A DNA stretch of 64,000 nt. Origin: Nematostella vectensis (taxonomy: Eukaryota; Cnidaria; Anthozoa; Actiniaria; Edwardsiidae). The notes under the pieces are model-generated. The model saw only the letters and a list, made by a program, of their open reading frames with translations, did not search any database and was not told the DNA's origin. The DNA is taken from positions 14,026,887 to 14,090,886 of the forward strand of contig NC_064034.1 in assembly GCF_932526225.1 (NCBI RefSeq), given 5' to 3'. Position 1 is the stretch's first letter; each line of letters opens with the position of its first letter. The translations under genes were made by a program, and so were the position numbers. Below, one piece after another: positions 32,840-44,420 of the stretch.

Positions 32840-33412
32840 GTCGTACTTGACGAGATCTTGTGAGATTTGGTTGATGTGTTTCACAAAAAGGGAATTAGTT
32901 ACCTAGTACTTTATGGTACTCTTATAGGCGCAGTGCGAAGCAAGACAATTATTCCTTGGACAAACGATGTTGACATTGGCTTACGTAACACCGATTTCTA
33001 TCACTCCACGTTCTTTTCCTCGCTGCAGAAAGATCTCGGTAGGAAATATCTAGTTGGAGAATTCGCGGGTATGCCACGAATGATTCCTGTGTTTAATCCT
33101 TCTACTAAGCTCAGCGCCTCCCCGTAGAACAGCGGGTTTTGCGAAATGCAGCTAAAGGGGGAATTATTTAGCGACGAGGTGAACAAATCTATTGCAGACA
33201 TGCTACCGTTAAATACTTCGTGGCAAAGAGCGGGCTACCTTGATTTTTACAAGACAGAGGAAAACTGGTGAAATGGTTCCTCTATTGCTGAGATTAATGG
33301 TATGAATATGGTTACGCTGAAAGACCCTCACGGTTTTCTAGCGAATCATTACGGGAAAGATTACATGAATCCTTCTGTGAAAAACGACTCCTCGAAAGGC
33401 TTCGAATATTAG
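32840..33412 (+). pseudogene. LicD/fukutin-like nucleotidyltransferase fragment
   Basis: The frame gives DVFHKKGISYLVLYGTLIGA, VRSKTIIPWTNDVDIGL, then CEMQLKGELFSDEVNKSI, GYLDFYKTEENW and TLKDPHGFLANHYGKDYMNP. YGTLIGAVR...PWxxDVDI is the LicD-family signature; the first acidic residue of the PW[DT]DD box is Asn here. The N-terminus is missing and there are internal stops near 33125 and 33270, so it is a dead fragment. LicD proteins transfer phosphocholine or sugar-phosphate groups. It is absent from the second block copy, which breaks off just before it. Confidence 0.7.
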
Positions 33413-33953
33413 AGGGGGGATTCCTGGGGGGTAGGGGATGGTCTTCAGAACTCCCGCGAGTGTTGCGTGACTACGTATGCAGCCATGTTTTATCCATAAT
33501 GCAGTGCGGGTTACGGCTCACGGATTCTCACGGTGTAACGTTCTTTTCATGAAGGAAGGTGACCGCCTTATAGAGATAGCCAAATATTGTACTTAAGAAA
33601 ACGATATTTAGAGCATTGGTTCTAATAATGGAAATTGCGCTTTATCATTTTGATTAGAATCATTGAATCTTGATGAAGGCAGTATTGCCAAATCAAAAAA
33701 TAATACTTGGTGACAGAAAATAATTAACGTTCTTAACATTATAAATTATCATCGATCAGGTTAACCATACTTAATAGAGTGGAAAGCCGGCGAACTTTAA
33801 AGACGCTAAACAATAGCGGCTCCTCCTGGATGTTGAACGTGCCCGTCACGTGACACTGACGGTACACAAGGTATCAGTCATAACAACAAAATGGCGGACG
33901 CGACTAGTGACTAATAATACAGTAAAATCCGCGTGTAAGAACCTAGTAATTAA
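33413..33953. other. Spacer without recognised gene
   Basis: Mixed-composition sequence between the LicD fragment and a MITE. Nothing recognisable was seen. Confidence 0.5.
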
Positions 33954-34176
33954 AGGGGCCAACCATTTGACTTTTGAGGGGGGTGGGGTGGACGTTTTTG
34001 GGTGCGCAGGATTTTTTTTCAAAGGATTTGTCGTGCAAGAATTTTTGTAACCGATGCAGGAATTAATTTTCGTCCACCAATTGGTGCAGGATATCATTTT
34101 TTTGGCCCTTCGGGACGTGCAGGAATTTTATTTTCAAAATAATCCACCCAACCTCAAAAGTCAAATGGTCGGCTCC
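33954..34176. mobile_element. TAA-flanked MITE
   Basis: 223 bp with inverted ends (AGGGGCCAACCATTTGACTT and, from the right, GGAGCCGACCATTTGACTTT) flanked by TAA at 33951-33953 and 34177-34179. A 3-bp TWA target fits PIF/Harbinger-type elements. Non-coding. Confidence 0.7.
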
Positions 34177-34242
34177 TAAGAGCCTATAGGCAGAAATTTT
34201 GGATTTTATTAGCCAAACATAAGAACCTATTAAAGCCAAAAA

Positions 34243-34880
34243 GAGATCCTGAGAGGAAAAGGCCTTGGATTGATGTCTTTTTTCAGCTATAAAAATCATT
34301 CACTTGTGTTAACGAGTTTCTTGCTAACAGAAAGATCACGGTTTACAACAAAAAGCGAACACAACCACTAGGCGACAAACATAAAGCGACAAAAAAAAAA
34401 CACTGCCAAGGTGAGTTTTTGACGATGATTTGCATTTTGAATATGACATTTTTTTCATTTATTGTTGTGCTTTTATAATGCTCGTTTGTTCGCTTTTTTC
34501 CCAAAACCAATCGCTCAAACAAAAACACCGTACCAGCTTTAGTATATCATTAGTATATCATATCAATGTCATCTATTCTTGTTTTGATTGGCTAAAATAC
34601 CATCTACTTGAATTCCGATAGGTTTATAATTTTGGCACTTGAATGGCTTTTATTCTACTGACAATCGCCATGAAAATGTTAAATTCGTAAATACTTACTT
34701 ACAAGTTCAATAAATTCAGGCGTATATTCCTCACGGTAAGTAAGAATTTAACGACAGAAAAACGTAGTAGTCTAGCTACTGTATCAATGACACTTAGCTT
34801 GTTCGATTTATACATATGTTTTTAGAGTACAGATGTTTACAAGTTTTCATTTTTCCCCAACACTATTCCAGATTGGAACA
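34243..34880 (+). repeat. Promoter/first-exon repeat module, copy 3 (unfilled Gypsy-1 site)
   Basis: TATAAAAA at 34288-34295 and an intact donor CCAAG|GTGAGT at 34410/34411. The sequence passes without interruption through the place where Gypsy-1 sits in copy 1: TAGAGTACAGAT (ending at 34834), then 45 bases absent from the Gypsy-1 flanks, then GCCTTCAGGC (34881). Confidence 0.8.
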
Positions 34881-36071
34881 GCCTTCAGGCACACACCGCT
34901 AGTGCCAGTTCATTACTTTCATTTAAGACCTTAGTTTCAAAATAGAGCTGTATAAATTATTATAATGTACTGTTTTAGTCTTATTTATTTATGAATATTA
35001 ATTTATCTTGGTATAATGCAACTCAGCTTACAGTAGCCGAGCATTAAAACTGAGAATTCGTGGTCTAACAAGCAATTTGAGCATAACAACATCCTTTGAT
35101 ATTCTTCGTTCTCTCTTTACTATATTGACAGCGTTGAGATATTTAATCAAGGCTGACAAATATCATCCTGTCATATATTGCTTAAGAAGACCTTTCTTGT
35201 CTTTATATCCTGTGTATTAGTCTTTTTGAAGATACAGCAACTTTTTCAACATTATCATAAATACTTTTTCATCGAAAATAAAAACCAAAAATGCAACCTA
35301 TATTTTTTTTGCTCAAGCTTATATTGTCTGCATCTTGCATACTATCTAATGTGTTTATTTATTTTTATTCAAATAGTTATGGAAAATTAGTAAGGTTATA
35401 TGGGATAATAAAAATATTTGTTTGAAAGAAAAACAAATACCCGAGTTAATTGTTTTCACTTTTATTTAGATTAAACCAACCAAGGACCTGAGGGTCATGC
35501 TTGATGCTAAAAGCTGGAAGACATAAGAATAGGCAAATGTAGCCGGGCTTTCTTACTTTGATACAGCAGTATAAGTGTAATAGGGTTTTTAGAGCAAGAT
35601 ACTTTGACTATTTTTATATGCAATTGATAATTATTTGCTGTTTTCCCCTCTGCACCCTGAATAAATTAAAATAGGTTAGGTTTGAAATTAGACATTTTCA
35701 TTTAGCACTAATGAGTAATATCAAGGATTTGATAGTTGCAGTACATGGAAACTACAGAATGGCATCTAAATCTTTGAAATGCTGTTACATCCTTAATATA
35801 TTCTTTACAAGGTCGAAGATTGTTATTATGCTGTTTTGATAAAAAATATGCATAGTGGAACAAATAAGAATTGACCATTAGACTCTTGAAAAACAACTAA
35901 GGCACCTTGAACTTTGACAGCCTTTTTTTCACCAGGTTTAGTACTTTCATACTGCATATTTAATATTATTGAATGAGTGATTGCTTGATCCATTTGGAGG
36001 GGCCAATACAATTCATAATTACATGACAGTAAAAATTGCTTTTTTAATCTCATTAAAAACATTCTTCCTAT
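34881..36071 (+). repeat. Host repeat, downstream part, uninterrupted by LINE
   Basis: Matches 10341-11081 and then, after ACTTTG near 35606, parts of 27621-28895 with internal deletions. It ends at the double palindrome at 36072. It shows the arrangement of this family without the LINE. No gene recognised. Confidence 0.75.
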
Positions 36072-36122
36072 ACTGGCTCCGCTTTTAGGCAGTGCCTAAA
36101 TCTATATATTAGCGGAGCCAGC
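36072..36122. repeat. Double palindrome (nested hairpins), copy B
   Basis: As at 28896-28946 but with one mismatch in the left outer arm (ACTGGCTCCGCT). The inner TTTAGGCAGTGCCTAAA is intact. It is again followed by the GC-rich hairpin and a promoter module. Confidence 0.9.
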
Positions 36123-37020
36123 GCGGCAGCAGGCCGCGCGCGGAGCTACATAGGTAAAGAAATATGGTAAGCTATGCGACTTGGTTTTGTGGTCATCGCG
36201 TGGTTACACTGTGGTGTCCAAACCAGCCAGTAATACAGCCGCGCAACTCTCAAGCCCGTCTCGGTTCTGACACTTTAATGTGTTTTTAGTTCAAAAGCTT
36301 GAAAAAAGTATTTAATGAGAAAGTATGCAGATTCAAATGGGCTGAAGTCTTTGAGGAACTGAAGTACGAGCCGATAGTAAAATCTACCCGAGTGTTAGTG
36401 AATCCCGCCCGTGGCAGCAGCTAAAAAGAGGACTAAGAAAGGCTCTACACTATACCATTCTGTATTTATTCACGTCTATATTTATGTAAGGAGATCCTGA
36501 GAAGAAAGGGCCTTTGGATTGATGTCTGTTTTCAGCTATAAAAATTATTCACTTGTGTCAACAAATTTCTTGCTAGCAGAAAGTCGACAACTTCACAGTT
36601 TACAACAAAAGCGAACACAACCACAGGTGACAAACACAAAACGACAAAAAAACACTGCCAAGGTGAGTTATAGACGATGATCTGTATTAGGAATATGGCA
36701 GTTTTTTTTTTCTTTTATTGTTGTGCTTTTATTGTTGTCCTCGTTTGTCCCTGTTTTTTTTCATAACCAATCACTCAAACTAAAACAACGTACCAGCTTT
36801 AGTTTGACGTCAACAGTTAGTTTCAAATACATTATTTAGTTTGATTCTGCTGCTAAGCCTTTTTTTTACTTTGATGTGGCAATACTTGGTTGTGTTAATT
36901 GAGTTATTAATCTTGTATTTAAATGCATTTTTAGTAGAAACTGCTAAGCCCTAATCTTTTGCGTTAAGTTATCTTTCTGCAATGTAATTGTGTAAACATG
37001 TTACAGTAGTCATATGGTCT
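36123..37020 (+). repeat. Promoter/first-exon repeat module, copy 4
   Basis: TATAAAAA at 36537-36544 and donor CCAAG|GTGAGT at 36662/36663. It lies upstream of the second SGNH-like remnant, the same arrangement as copy 2. Confidence 0.65.
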
Positions 37021-37104
37021 ATCCGAAAGCGAAAAAAAACAGACACTTAAAATATTGCATTAATATTAGTTGTGTAAGTTTTTACTACCTCAAATATTGC
37101 ACAA

Positions 37105-37910
37105 ATGATAAAGAATAGGATGACTCGCTAACGGTTAGGTTTTATAGCTATTATCGTCTCGACGATGTTTCTAACAACATTTGTGTTGAAAGGTTTGAAT
37201 CCTAAACAAACAGATTTCATTCCTGAGCAGTATGCTCACTGGGTTGAATCAGAGGTAGAACCGACTCCAAAACCCTTCTGTCGGGATATATTGGAGTGCC
37301 TCTCACATGGTAAATGGAAAAAGAAGGCGTGGTGACACCAGTACACAAACGAGATCGAGACATTGCTTTTCGCGAGTTGCGAGATAAACCGGCAAAACTG
37401 TCTCGCCTTGATTTACATTGCGGGCCAGAGTACGGTGCAAAAACTGAACCTGCGTATAGATATGACCTTCCATCAGTTTGCGAGCCAGACAGTCCGACTA
37501 CTTGCTGTAACGAATAAATAACCGGCCTGTGTGGTAACTGAACGAGCAACTGTAACTGCGAAGGGTGTACTGATTCCAGCGAAGTCATATCCGCCGAGTT
37601 GTACGACTGGGTTCCACAGAACGAGGCGTGTGTAGTAAAAAAACTACTCAAGCGAAGAAGCTTGCAGAGTGGTTTACAAAAAAAACTCGACGCTTTCTTC
37701 CTAGTCGGAGACTCACAAATGCGGCATTTCAGTAATGCTCCTTTAATCCTTTTTACCAATGATCCAGAGCAGGGAGCTGTATGCCCCAACTCCGATAATT
37801 GCCACGGGGAGCGACAGTTCGTCGACAGTGGGAAAGCGATGTGCAATGGAAAGAATGTCGAGAACCAGTCGTACAGCAACTCGTATCGAAAATGGAAAAT
37901 CTATTGAATT
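37105..37910 (+). pseudogene. SGNH/PC-esterase-like type II membrane protein, copy 2
   Basis: Same gene as 29883-30710. Here the membrane segment is preceded by a stop (ACTCGC|TAA, where copy 1 has TTA, near 37126-37131). One base is missing near 37330. Better preserved than copy 1 in the middle: AYRYDLPSVCEPDSPTTCC, YDWVPQNEACVVKK, DAFFLVGDSQMRHFSNA and DNCHGERQFVDSGKAMC. Because the disabling mutations differ between the copies, decay went on separately after duplication. It joins the OB-fold upstream spacer abruptly at about 37897. Confidence 0.5.
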
Positions 37911-38212
37911 ATTTATAGCTTTATATGCAAAGCAAGAACGATGGAATTTCCACCTTTCTTCTGATGTGTTACACTTAAGAATACTTAGTCTTAATCGTCT
38001 CTTAGCTCCAGAACCATAATAATTTTTATTTTAAATATGCATACGTATATTCAATTAAATATACAGATTTTTTTTGTCTACTGTACTTTTTTTGCACATT
38101 TCAAATTTTGCATAATGCAGAGCTCTTTCTCTTAGCTCTTTCTTTTACTTTAAAAAGCCAAGCAATAAATTGCTCAATGGGATAGGCAAGCTCAAAACAA
38201 CCTCTATTTCTC

Positions 38213-39202
38213 TACAATGAAACCCTAGTGCTCTAAGATCATCTAACAGTAGTTTAAAAAAATCTACCGCATCGCAAATCAAAGTCTCTTCGAGTACTTT
38301 ACCTTCAAAGTCGGAAAAACGGCCCCCGTCCACACAGATCAGCGAGTCAGCAGAAGACGCTTTCCGACCAAAAGTTGCCTTGGTCGAAAACACTACTATC
38401 GGGTATGTTCATGAACTATCCAAACTCAGTAGAAATCGTGGAAATACCATGGATTATTGTTCGCTTCAACTCCAAACGGCTAAAAAGAACGTGGACGCAC
38501 TGCTTTATAGCCCTCACAAATGACCTCTTCTTCACGAAAGTCAAGAGGAAAGATCTCCAGTGAAACTCACCTACCACCTCATTCACCTATACACCAGCTA
38601 AGGACAAAATTATAGTGAAAGACATGACCGCGATAACCACTCCTCAACAGGATGAATATTCCTTTCAGTATCAAACCCCAACGGAAGTAGAACCGCCAGT
38701 TTACAAAGTATTAGATGTTCTCAATACTTCCAAAGAATGGGATGTCGTCACAGTTAAAGGCAAAATCTTTGCTTTCAAAGACCAGCGTATGGTCGGAAGT
38801 CCTCGTAAAAGACTTAAACTTCTTGAAGCAGTATTGGACGACGGATCAGGGAGGATTTCAATAGACATTTGGGAGTCTCACATCGACAATGTCAAAACTG
38901 GTAAGTATTTCATATTAATGATAATAATAATATTTTATTATTAATATTGCGCCATGCTCAAAATTTGAAAATGCTCACATGCGCAATATGATAATGAGTA
39001 TGCAAACACAATACCACTGTGCTATGTTAACTGACATTTCTTTTTTAATTTTTCTATAGGCCATGTTTATACATTGTCTTATGTTCACATCAGAGTCTGG
39101 AGTGAAAGAAAAAAACTAGCCACCACTATGCATACCACTATCCAACTACTAGACGATCAAGCCTTGGGAGAACTACTTACAGATGATAATGATGTCCTGT
39201 AA
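38213..39202 (+). pseudogene. Two-OB-fold, RPA-like protein, copy 2
   Basis: As copy 1, with the splice site intact: the exon ending at 38900 (AAAACTG|GTAAGT, phase 1) joins the exon starting at 39060 (TTTCTATAG|GCC) in frame. The joined frame runs through the second OB fold and its C-terminal helix region (HTTIQLLDDQALGELLTDDN) to a TAA at 39200. The frameshift between the first and second OB regions is shared with copy 1, so the gene was already broken, or has an unseen intron there, before duplication. Confidence 0.6.
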
Positions 39203-39534
39203 GAACAAACCCACAAGATAACTGAGGTTACCTCCAACTAGAACATTTCCAAATATTTATAATGTGTCCATTTCAACAAAAGCATCATTCAGGCAACATT
39301 CACAGATATAATAATCTGTGAACACTGTGGTTTTATGATGAAGAAAGAGGTCCTGCCATCGAAATAAATGTAAAAGAAAATGTTTTTCGGATTCACCAAT
39401 CTATACTGGAGAAAATCTATTCAGATGTCCACATCATGGATAACATTGCTCTTGCCAGAGAGTTGTTGAACAATCTTAATAATCGTACCATTTTGTACAA
39501 TCCTTCAAACAACTAAGCCACGTGTCTCATCATA

Positions 39535-39769
39535 TGTCTTTCAGCAATGCAACATTCTCAGAGGAGCCTTCGTGATAAGAAAGGAAAAGGTCAAGACTAT
39601 TAACAACTGGAGATATATGTATGGCGAACTAGGGATACTAGACTTTTTTCTACGATCTGGAGGCGATCTTAGAATGGCCAAATTTGGGAATTTGTTTTTA
39701 TGTGATGAGCTTCATAAAGTCGATAGAGGTATCCAAGAAGGGGTAGTTTTTCCGACCCTGCCTTGTTAG
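39535..39769 (+). pseudogene. Short unrecognised ORF, copy 2
   Basis: Counterpart of 32465-32696, identical in length. See that entry for the sequence features. The block ends about 190 bases further on. Confidence 0.4.
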
Positions 39770-40044
39770 GCAATGATCACTGTGTGCTACGAATTGTTCA
39801 GGAAGTTCGCATCGAATTGACAGACTGCGTAGCAAATGGCCGCATTTGCAAAGAGGAACCTTACAATAAAACAACGTCGCTCCTTGGTCTGGGGATGCCA
39901 ATATGCTGTAGTGTCGTACTTGACGAGATCTTGTGAGATTTGGTTGTTGTGTTTCACAAAAAGAGATTATTGTTATCACTGTGCTCGCGCAAGCGAACAG
40001 CTGCAACTCTTTCCAGTGCCTTAGAGATACATCTCAAATTAGAG

Positions 40045-40700
40045 AAAGTGTCTATAATGTTTATGAACCTTATGATCGAGTGAGTCGTTTTTAAGTGCGG
40101 GATTTAACACAATTTTTTTGTGGCTGTCAGGGATAATACCTGTTTCAAAAGACAAGTTAACACATTTTGTCAGTATCGCAATTAATGTTTCATGGCAATC
40201 TTTCATTAAATACCCTGGAACTGGATCCACCACACATGATTTTTTCCACATGGGCTTGAGAAGAGAGCTGAGTTCTTTATTTGATGTAATAGAGAGATTA
40301 TCAAGCCAGTTAGAGGAGCATTTCTCTTCTGGAAACAGATATGTTTGTGTTGAAGGGAAAGTGTTACGAATAGTTTCAACTTTCTTTGTAAAAAAGTTTG
40401 AAAAACTTTCCGCGAGATCTTTAGGACAGTCACGAGACAGTAATTTATTACTAGATTTAGAATTTATAGTTTTATAGTTTCAGCATAAAAGTTCATTTTG
40501 AAATCATAAATACCCTGGTTTACTCGAACACATTGTTTAACATACATCTCACGATGGGTTTTTCGCCATAGTCGCTTAAGTTTTCTCCGCTGTTTCTTTG
40601 CTTACTTAACCTCATCGGAATACCAGGGAGCAGCAGGTCTTACTGTTACAGTACTTGTAACTAGCGGAGCATGATTATTAGGGCTGAAGGTGCGGTCTGT
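40045..40700 (-). pseudogene. CR1-like LINE fragment of a different family
   Basis: On the minus strand, 40700-40480 gives VTSTVTVRPAAPWYSDEVK, a stop, then AKKQRRKLKRLWRKTHREMY. 40251-40045 gives KKSCVVDPVPGYLMKDCHET and NLSFETGIIPDSHKKIVLNP. These are the endonuclease-to-RT linker and the first RT block of CR1-type LINEs. They are clearly different in sequence from the 11112-27492 LINE. The catalytic RT core is missing. Confidence 0.75.
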
Positions 40701-40789
40701 CACTGCGGATTGGGCCACTCCAAATTGAAAGCTGTTCAAGCTGCATAGGGCTCCTAATTTCAAGATGGCGAGGTTGTTTAAAAGACACC

Positions 40790-42449
40790 AAACATATACT
40801 CCGAGGAGTCACGTGACCTCTACTTCATCTGTGACCCTCCACATTTGATAAAGACAACTCGGAATTGCTGGGAGAAGTAACATAATGGACAGAGCAAGAG
40901 AAAAATGGAGGTAAATTTTAATTACATAATTACTGTAGTAATTTTGTTTTGCTTTACTGACATGTTTTTTTATTGTTCACCTGTCTAGAACGATGGGATG
41001 GATATCAGCTGGCAGCACCTAGTAACACTCTACGAACGGGATGTTTGCATCAACCGTAATGCCCCAGGACTGAGGCTGATTCCTAAGTTGACGCATGAGC
41101 ATGTGTATCTCAACAGCTTTTTACGTATGAGGGTCAACCTAGCTGCTCAGGTAATTTTTCAGGAACCTTTTTTGGACAAAATTAAATTCAGAAAATGTGT
41201 TTATTTTTAGGTTTTGTCATCTTCTCTTGTCAATGCCTTTAAGTTCATTGGGAGAAGAACACCAAAGCTACTGGGAAATTTGTCTCAATGATGGACACCT
41301 TCGACTGTTTAAATGTAAAGAATGCAGTTGAAGGTGTCAGGTCAAGAAAGCTGTTCAAGTTGCCATACGAAAAAGGCAAACAAATAAAATAAAAGGTAAA
41401 CCTCTATAAAAATCGTAATGATGTTTCAAACACAGAGTACAAATAAACTCACGCTTAGCTAGTCTCAATGATTTTTAAATGTTCCCTGAATCTACAGTGA
41501 GGTTTTTATAGGAATGCGATAAAATACCATATTCAACCCCAACACGAACCCAAATCTCTTATGCCCTATTTTTATGTACCTTGCACAAATTGGCAATCTG
41601 AAACTTTTGTAAAAGATCCCAGCATCAGAAACCAGCCTGTAAATTCTGATATATGGTTCCTATCTGTTTAATAACATATTGATGTTATTTTCATTGTAGT
41701 CGTTGACAGATACCTTTCTTGGGTATCTTCACAGTTGGGAGCAGTCTGTTACAAGAGATTATGGACACCTACTCAAGGAGCAAACCAACAGAATGTGCCT
41801 TAGTCGTGAAACCTTGGAAAGGTCTCAGAATAACTCGTAAGAAGTGTAGACATTCTGTGAAATTCAATCAGTTTATGGTGTTCTTCTTGATAATAATTTA
41901 TACAATGATTGAGATAGTACAGATCATGAAGGTCGTGCGATGACGCAGCATAAGGTCATTTTTGGGGAATTTCTGCATCATCAGTAAACAACCCTCTCAA
42001 ACAAAAAACACCTTGGTGGCTCAGAACTCAATAAGACACGCAAATAATATTTTATTTTTTAAGTAAAATCACCACAGGCTTCCATGTTAGATGAGCTAGG
42101 GAGCATGTTTGGGAGTTGATATCGGACTTAGATATTCCTTGTTTGTTTTAATTAAAGCATTTGTGGAGCTTGGGAAGATCCTTCTTCAAGAACCAGGAGT
42201 TAAATTCCTACTCAGTGAAAAGTTTTACCAGGACCCACTAGAGGAATATTTTGCAAAGCAAAGGAGGTGTGGTGGTGCGAGCGACAATCCAACATATGCT
42301 CAGTTCAGAACAACCTAGCTTTGCATGTTACAAATTCTGCTGCTATGGCTTCTGCCAAAGGAAACTGCAGAGGAAACAGAGGAAGGAAGAGACTACAGCC
42401 TTCAGACAGCAACCCTTTGCCAAGGAGGCGTCGACTCCCCTTTGAGTAG
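40790..42449 (+). pseudogene. P-element/THAP9-like transposase, degenerate
   Basis: Pieces in order: RDLYFICDPPHLIKTTRN (about 40805-40860), WQHLVTLYERD and LTHEHVYLNSFLRMRVNLAA (40998-41150, donor CAG|GTAATT), VLSSSLVNAFKF and KFVSMMDTFDCLNVKNAVEG (41210-41395, frameshifted), TFLGYLHSWEQSVTRDYGHL (41699-41830, after an acceptor), KFLLSEKFYQDPLEEYFAKQ and SDNPTYAQF (42155-42318), and a basic tail to 42449. These are typical P-element transposase segments, including the DxPHLIK motif and the C-terminal QDPLEEYFxxQR block. The N-terminal THAP zinc finger is not seen, and no terminal repeats were found. Confidence 0.75.
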
Positions 42450-42841
42450 TCAATGAGCACAAAGTGTTTTCTTAGATCTGATTTTTAATCATTTTGCAAT
42501 TCTGACATACTTTCAACTGTCATCTGGAATTCATTTGCCATATCACTAACTTACAACAATAACTGAAAAAAGAGAATAAATAATCATTTCCCAAAAAATT
42601 GTCTCATTACATTATTGTATTAACTTCCTTAAATTCATAATTCAACGAGAGCCCTGTCACATGGAATTTTATGGCAGAAGGACCTTACAGGTAGCTAAGT
42701 GTATTAATATAAACTACTCACATACTTTGTTGTGGACCAATTTGATTTGCTATTGACACTGGCTATCTGTTCAAGCAGGAAGAAGCAAAACTAAGAAACC
42801 TTAATCTCAATTTGAGTTGGGCTGTACTAAAAAAAATCAAA
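42450..42841. other. Spacer between convergent genes
   Basis: AT-rich, about 390 bp between the 3' end of the P-like transposase and the 3' end of the minus-strand gene. Nothing else seen. Confidence 0.5.
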
Positions 42842-43038
42842 CTACTTGTACACTATTTTTTGACTGGTCTGACTATTGGGTATGCTGTGCCAGTCCTTTG
42901 TGCGGGCTTTTCTCACCCATGTCCTTACAAATGACTTGGCACGTAATTCTGTGTATTGTCCGAGAAACATCTTGAACACTTTAAAACTGATCTTTTCAGG
43001 ATTAATGTCGCATGTTATCCTGTCACATGCCATCACAA

Positions 43039-43251
43039 TGTAGTGATGTGTGCGTGATGTAGCGGAACAGATTAAGAGATTAAGTTGATGATTGTATGAC
43101 AGTTAGGTCGCTAGTAATACGATGCTGGGTGTTTCAGATTCAGACTTAAACCCGATGTCGAGAGCGAGTGAATTATATTGTTAAACGTCCCAACTTCATT
43201 GTAATTCTTTGTCTCTGGGCCACCAAACCCTATCCTGACCGAGCTATTACA
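43039..43251 (+). repeat. Gypsy-2 5' LTR
   Basis: Starts TGTAGTGATGTGTG and ends GAGCTATTACA. It matches 48227-48439 with a handful of differences. A TGGCACCCTCCGACGGGA stretch beginning 4 bases after it (43255) is the probable primer-binding site; I could not name the tRNA. Confidence 0.95.
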
Positions 43252-43271
43252 TATTGGCACCCTCCGACGGG

Positions 43272-44420
43272 ATGTTCGAGCAGTTAGACATGGATCTTTT
43301 GATAGAGAAGAAGTTGTATATGGAACAAAAGCGGGTTACTGAACTCGTAGCGGAGTTGAAAACGAGCTCCCTCGGAGGAATTTCGTATTCCTGTGGCAAA
43401 ACTAGTCGAAGAGTATGAGAAGAAATTCGGATCGCCGCTGAAGTTTTTTAAGGAGGAATTTGTGAAGCTGGAGTCTTTTTCACGACATTGCTGTGGACTA
43501 CAAGTCGAAGGAGGCGAAGTCCGTTTCGTGCATGGGACGACTAATAACGCGAGCGTGAAACAACAACATCAACAACAACAAATCCTATCGCTTCCTCAAT
43601 TCTCGCCCTTTTAAGGGTTTAGCACGAATAAGGAGAAAGGCGTTTCATACAGAGTGTGGAGATTCGAAGTCGAGAGCACGGTTCGAGGCGGCCTTTATGC
43701 GACTGAGGTGATTTCCGAACAAATCCGCCGTTCACTACAGGGGGAAGCGAAAACCAAACTTGTGGGATTAGGGGTCGACGCATAGTGTGAAGCGCTGTTG
43801 GAAACCCTCGATCAATTCTACAGCGACGCGCTGACTGCCACAGGGGACGAGCTTTTAGCGGAAGCTTATACTTTTAAGCAGAAAGAAGGGGAAGAAGTAG
43901 CGTGTTTTGCCTCGCGCCTCGACAACCACGTGAGGCTCGCTTACGTAAGGAATATAGAACTCTTGCCGGACGAAAGGCAGGCTTGCATCCTGAGATCAAA
44001 GACAAAGCAAGACACCGTAAAGACGCGTGCAAAAGCTTTTCTGAGCTTATCACTGCAGCTCGATACGGAGAAAAAGAGCTTTCCTCGACCCAGGCCCCAA
44101 AACGCGTGGCCCGATCCAATGTTACCGTCAAGGCCGAACCACAGGAGCCCGGGAAAGCACCAAGAAAGAAAAACCAGAATGGATAGCAGAAACCTGCCCA
44201 GCTTTCTCGAGAGAAGTTAGAGAAGTCCTTAAGGAAATCCTGGAGCGGGAGCCTGGGGCCGATGAGAGTGCTCAGCTGGATTCTGACGTAGAACAAGGCC
44301 CTATCGCGAGAGGGCGGCGGGCTCAAGAGCCTAGTGGCGACCGCCCGACCTGCTACAACTGTGGAGAATGGGGTCACGTGGCCATTGGCTGCAGAAACCC
44401 CCCGCAGTTCCGTAACCAGG
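43272..44420 (+). pseudogene. Gypsy-2 gag
   Basis: From the ATG at 43272 (MFEQLDMDLLIEKKL) the frame breaks near 43390, continues KLVEEYEKKFGSPLKFFKEE, breaks again and continues at about 43630-44000 (VISEQIRRSLQGEAKTKLVG, FYSDALTATGDELLAEAYTF). It then shifts to the RLRPEIK-like block (GLHPEIKDKARHRKDACKSF). A zinc knuckle CYNCGEWGHVAIGC is at 44351-44392. The order of capsid then a CCHC knuckle is usual for Gypsy gag. At least three frameshifts and an in-frame TAG near 43783 disable it. Confidence 0.75.

Larger units (their letters stand above)
28896..32890 (+). repeat. Duplicated gene-fragment block, copy 1
   Basis: Collinear with 36072-39963, same orientation, nearly identical except for indels; for example about 30690-30945 is present only here. 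It contains the promoter module, an SGNH-like gene remnant, an OB-fold gene remnant and a short ORF. Similarity stops at CACAAAAAG (near 32890 / 39963). Confidence 0.9.
36072..39963 (+). repeat. Duplicated gene-fragment block, copy 2
   Basis: Partner of 28896-32890. It lacks about 30690-30945 of copy 1 but has an extra stretch near 37980-38030. It breaks off before the LicD fragment. Confidence 0.9.
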
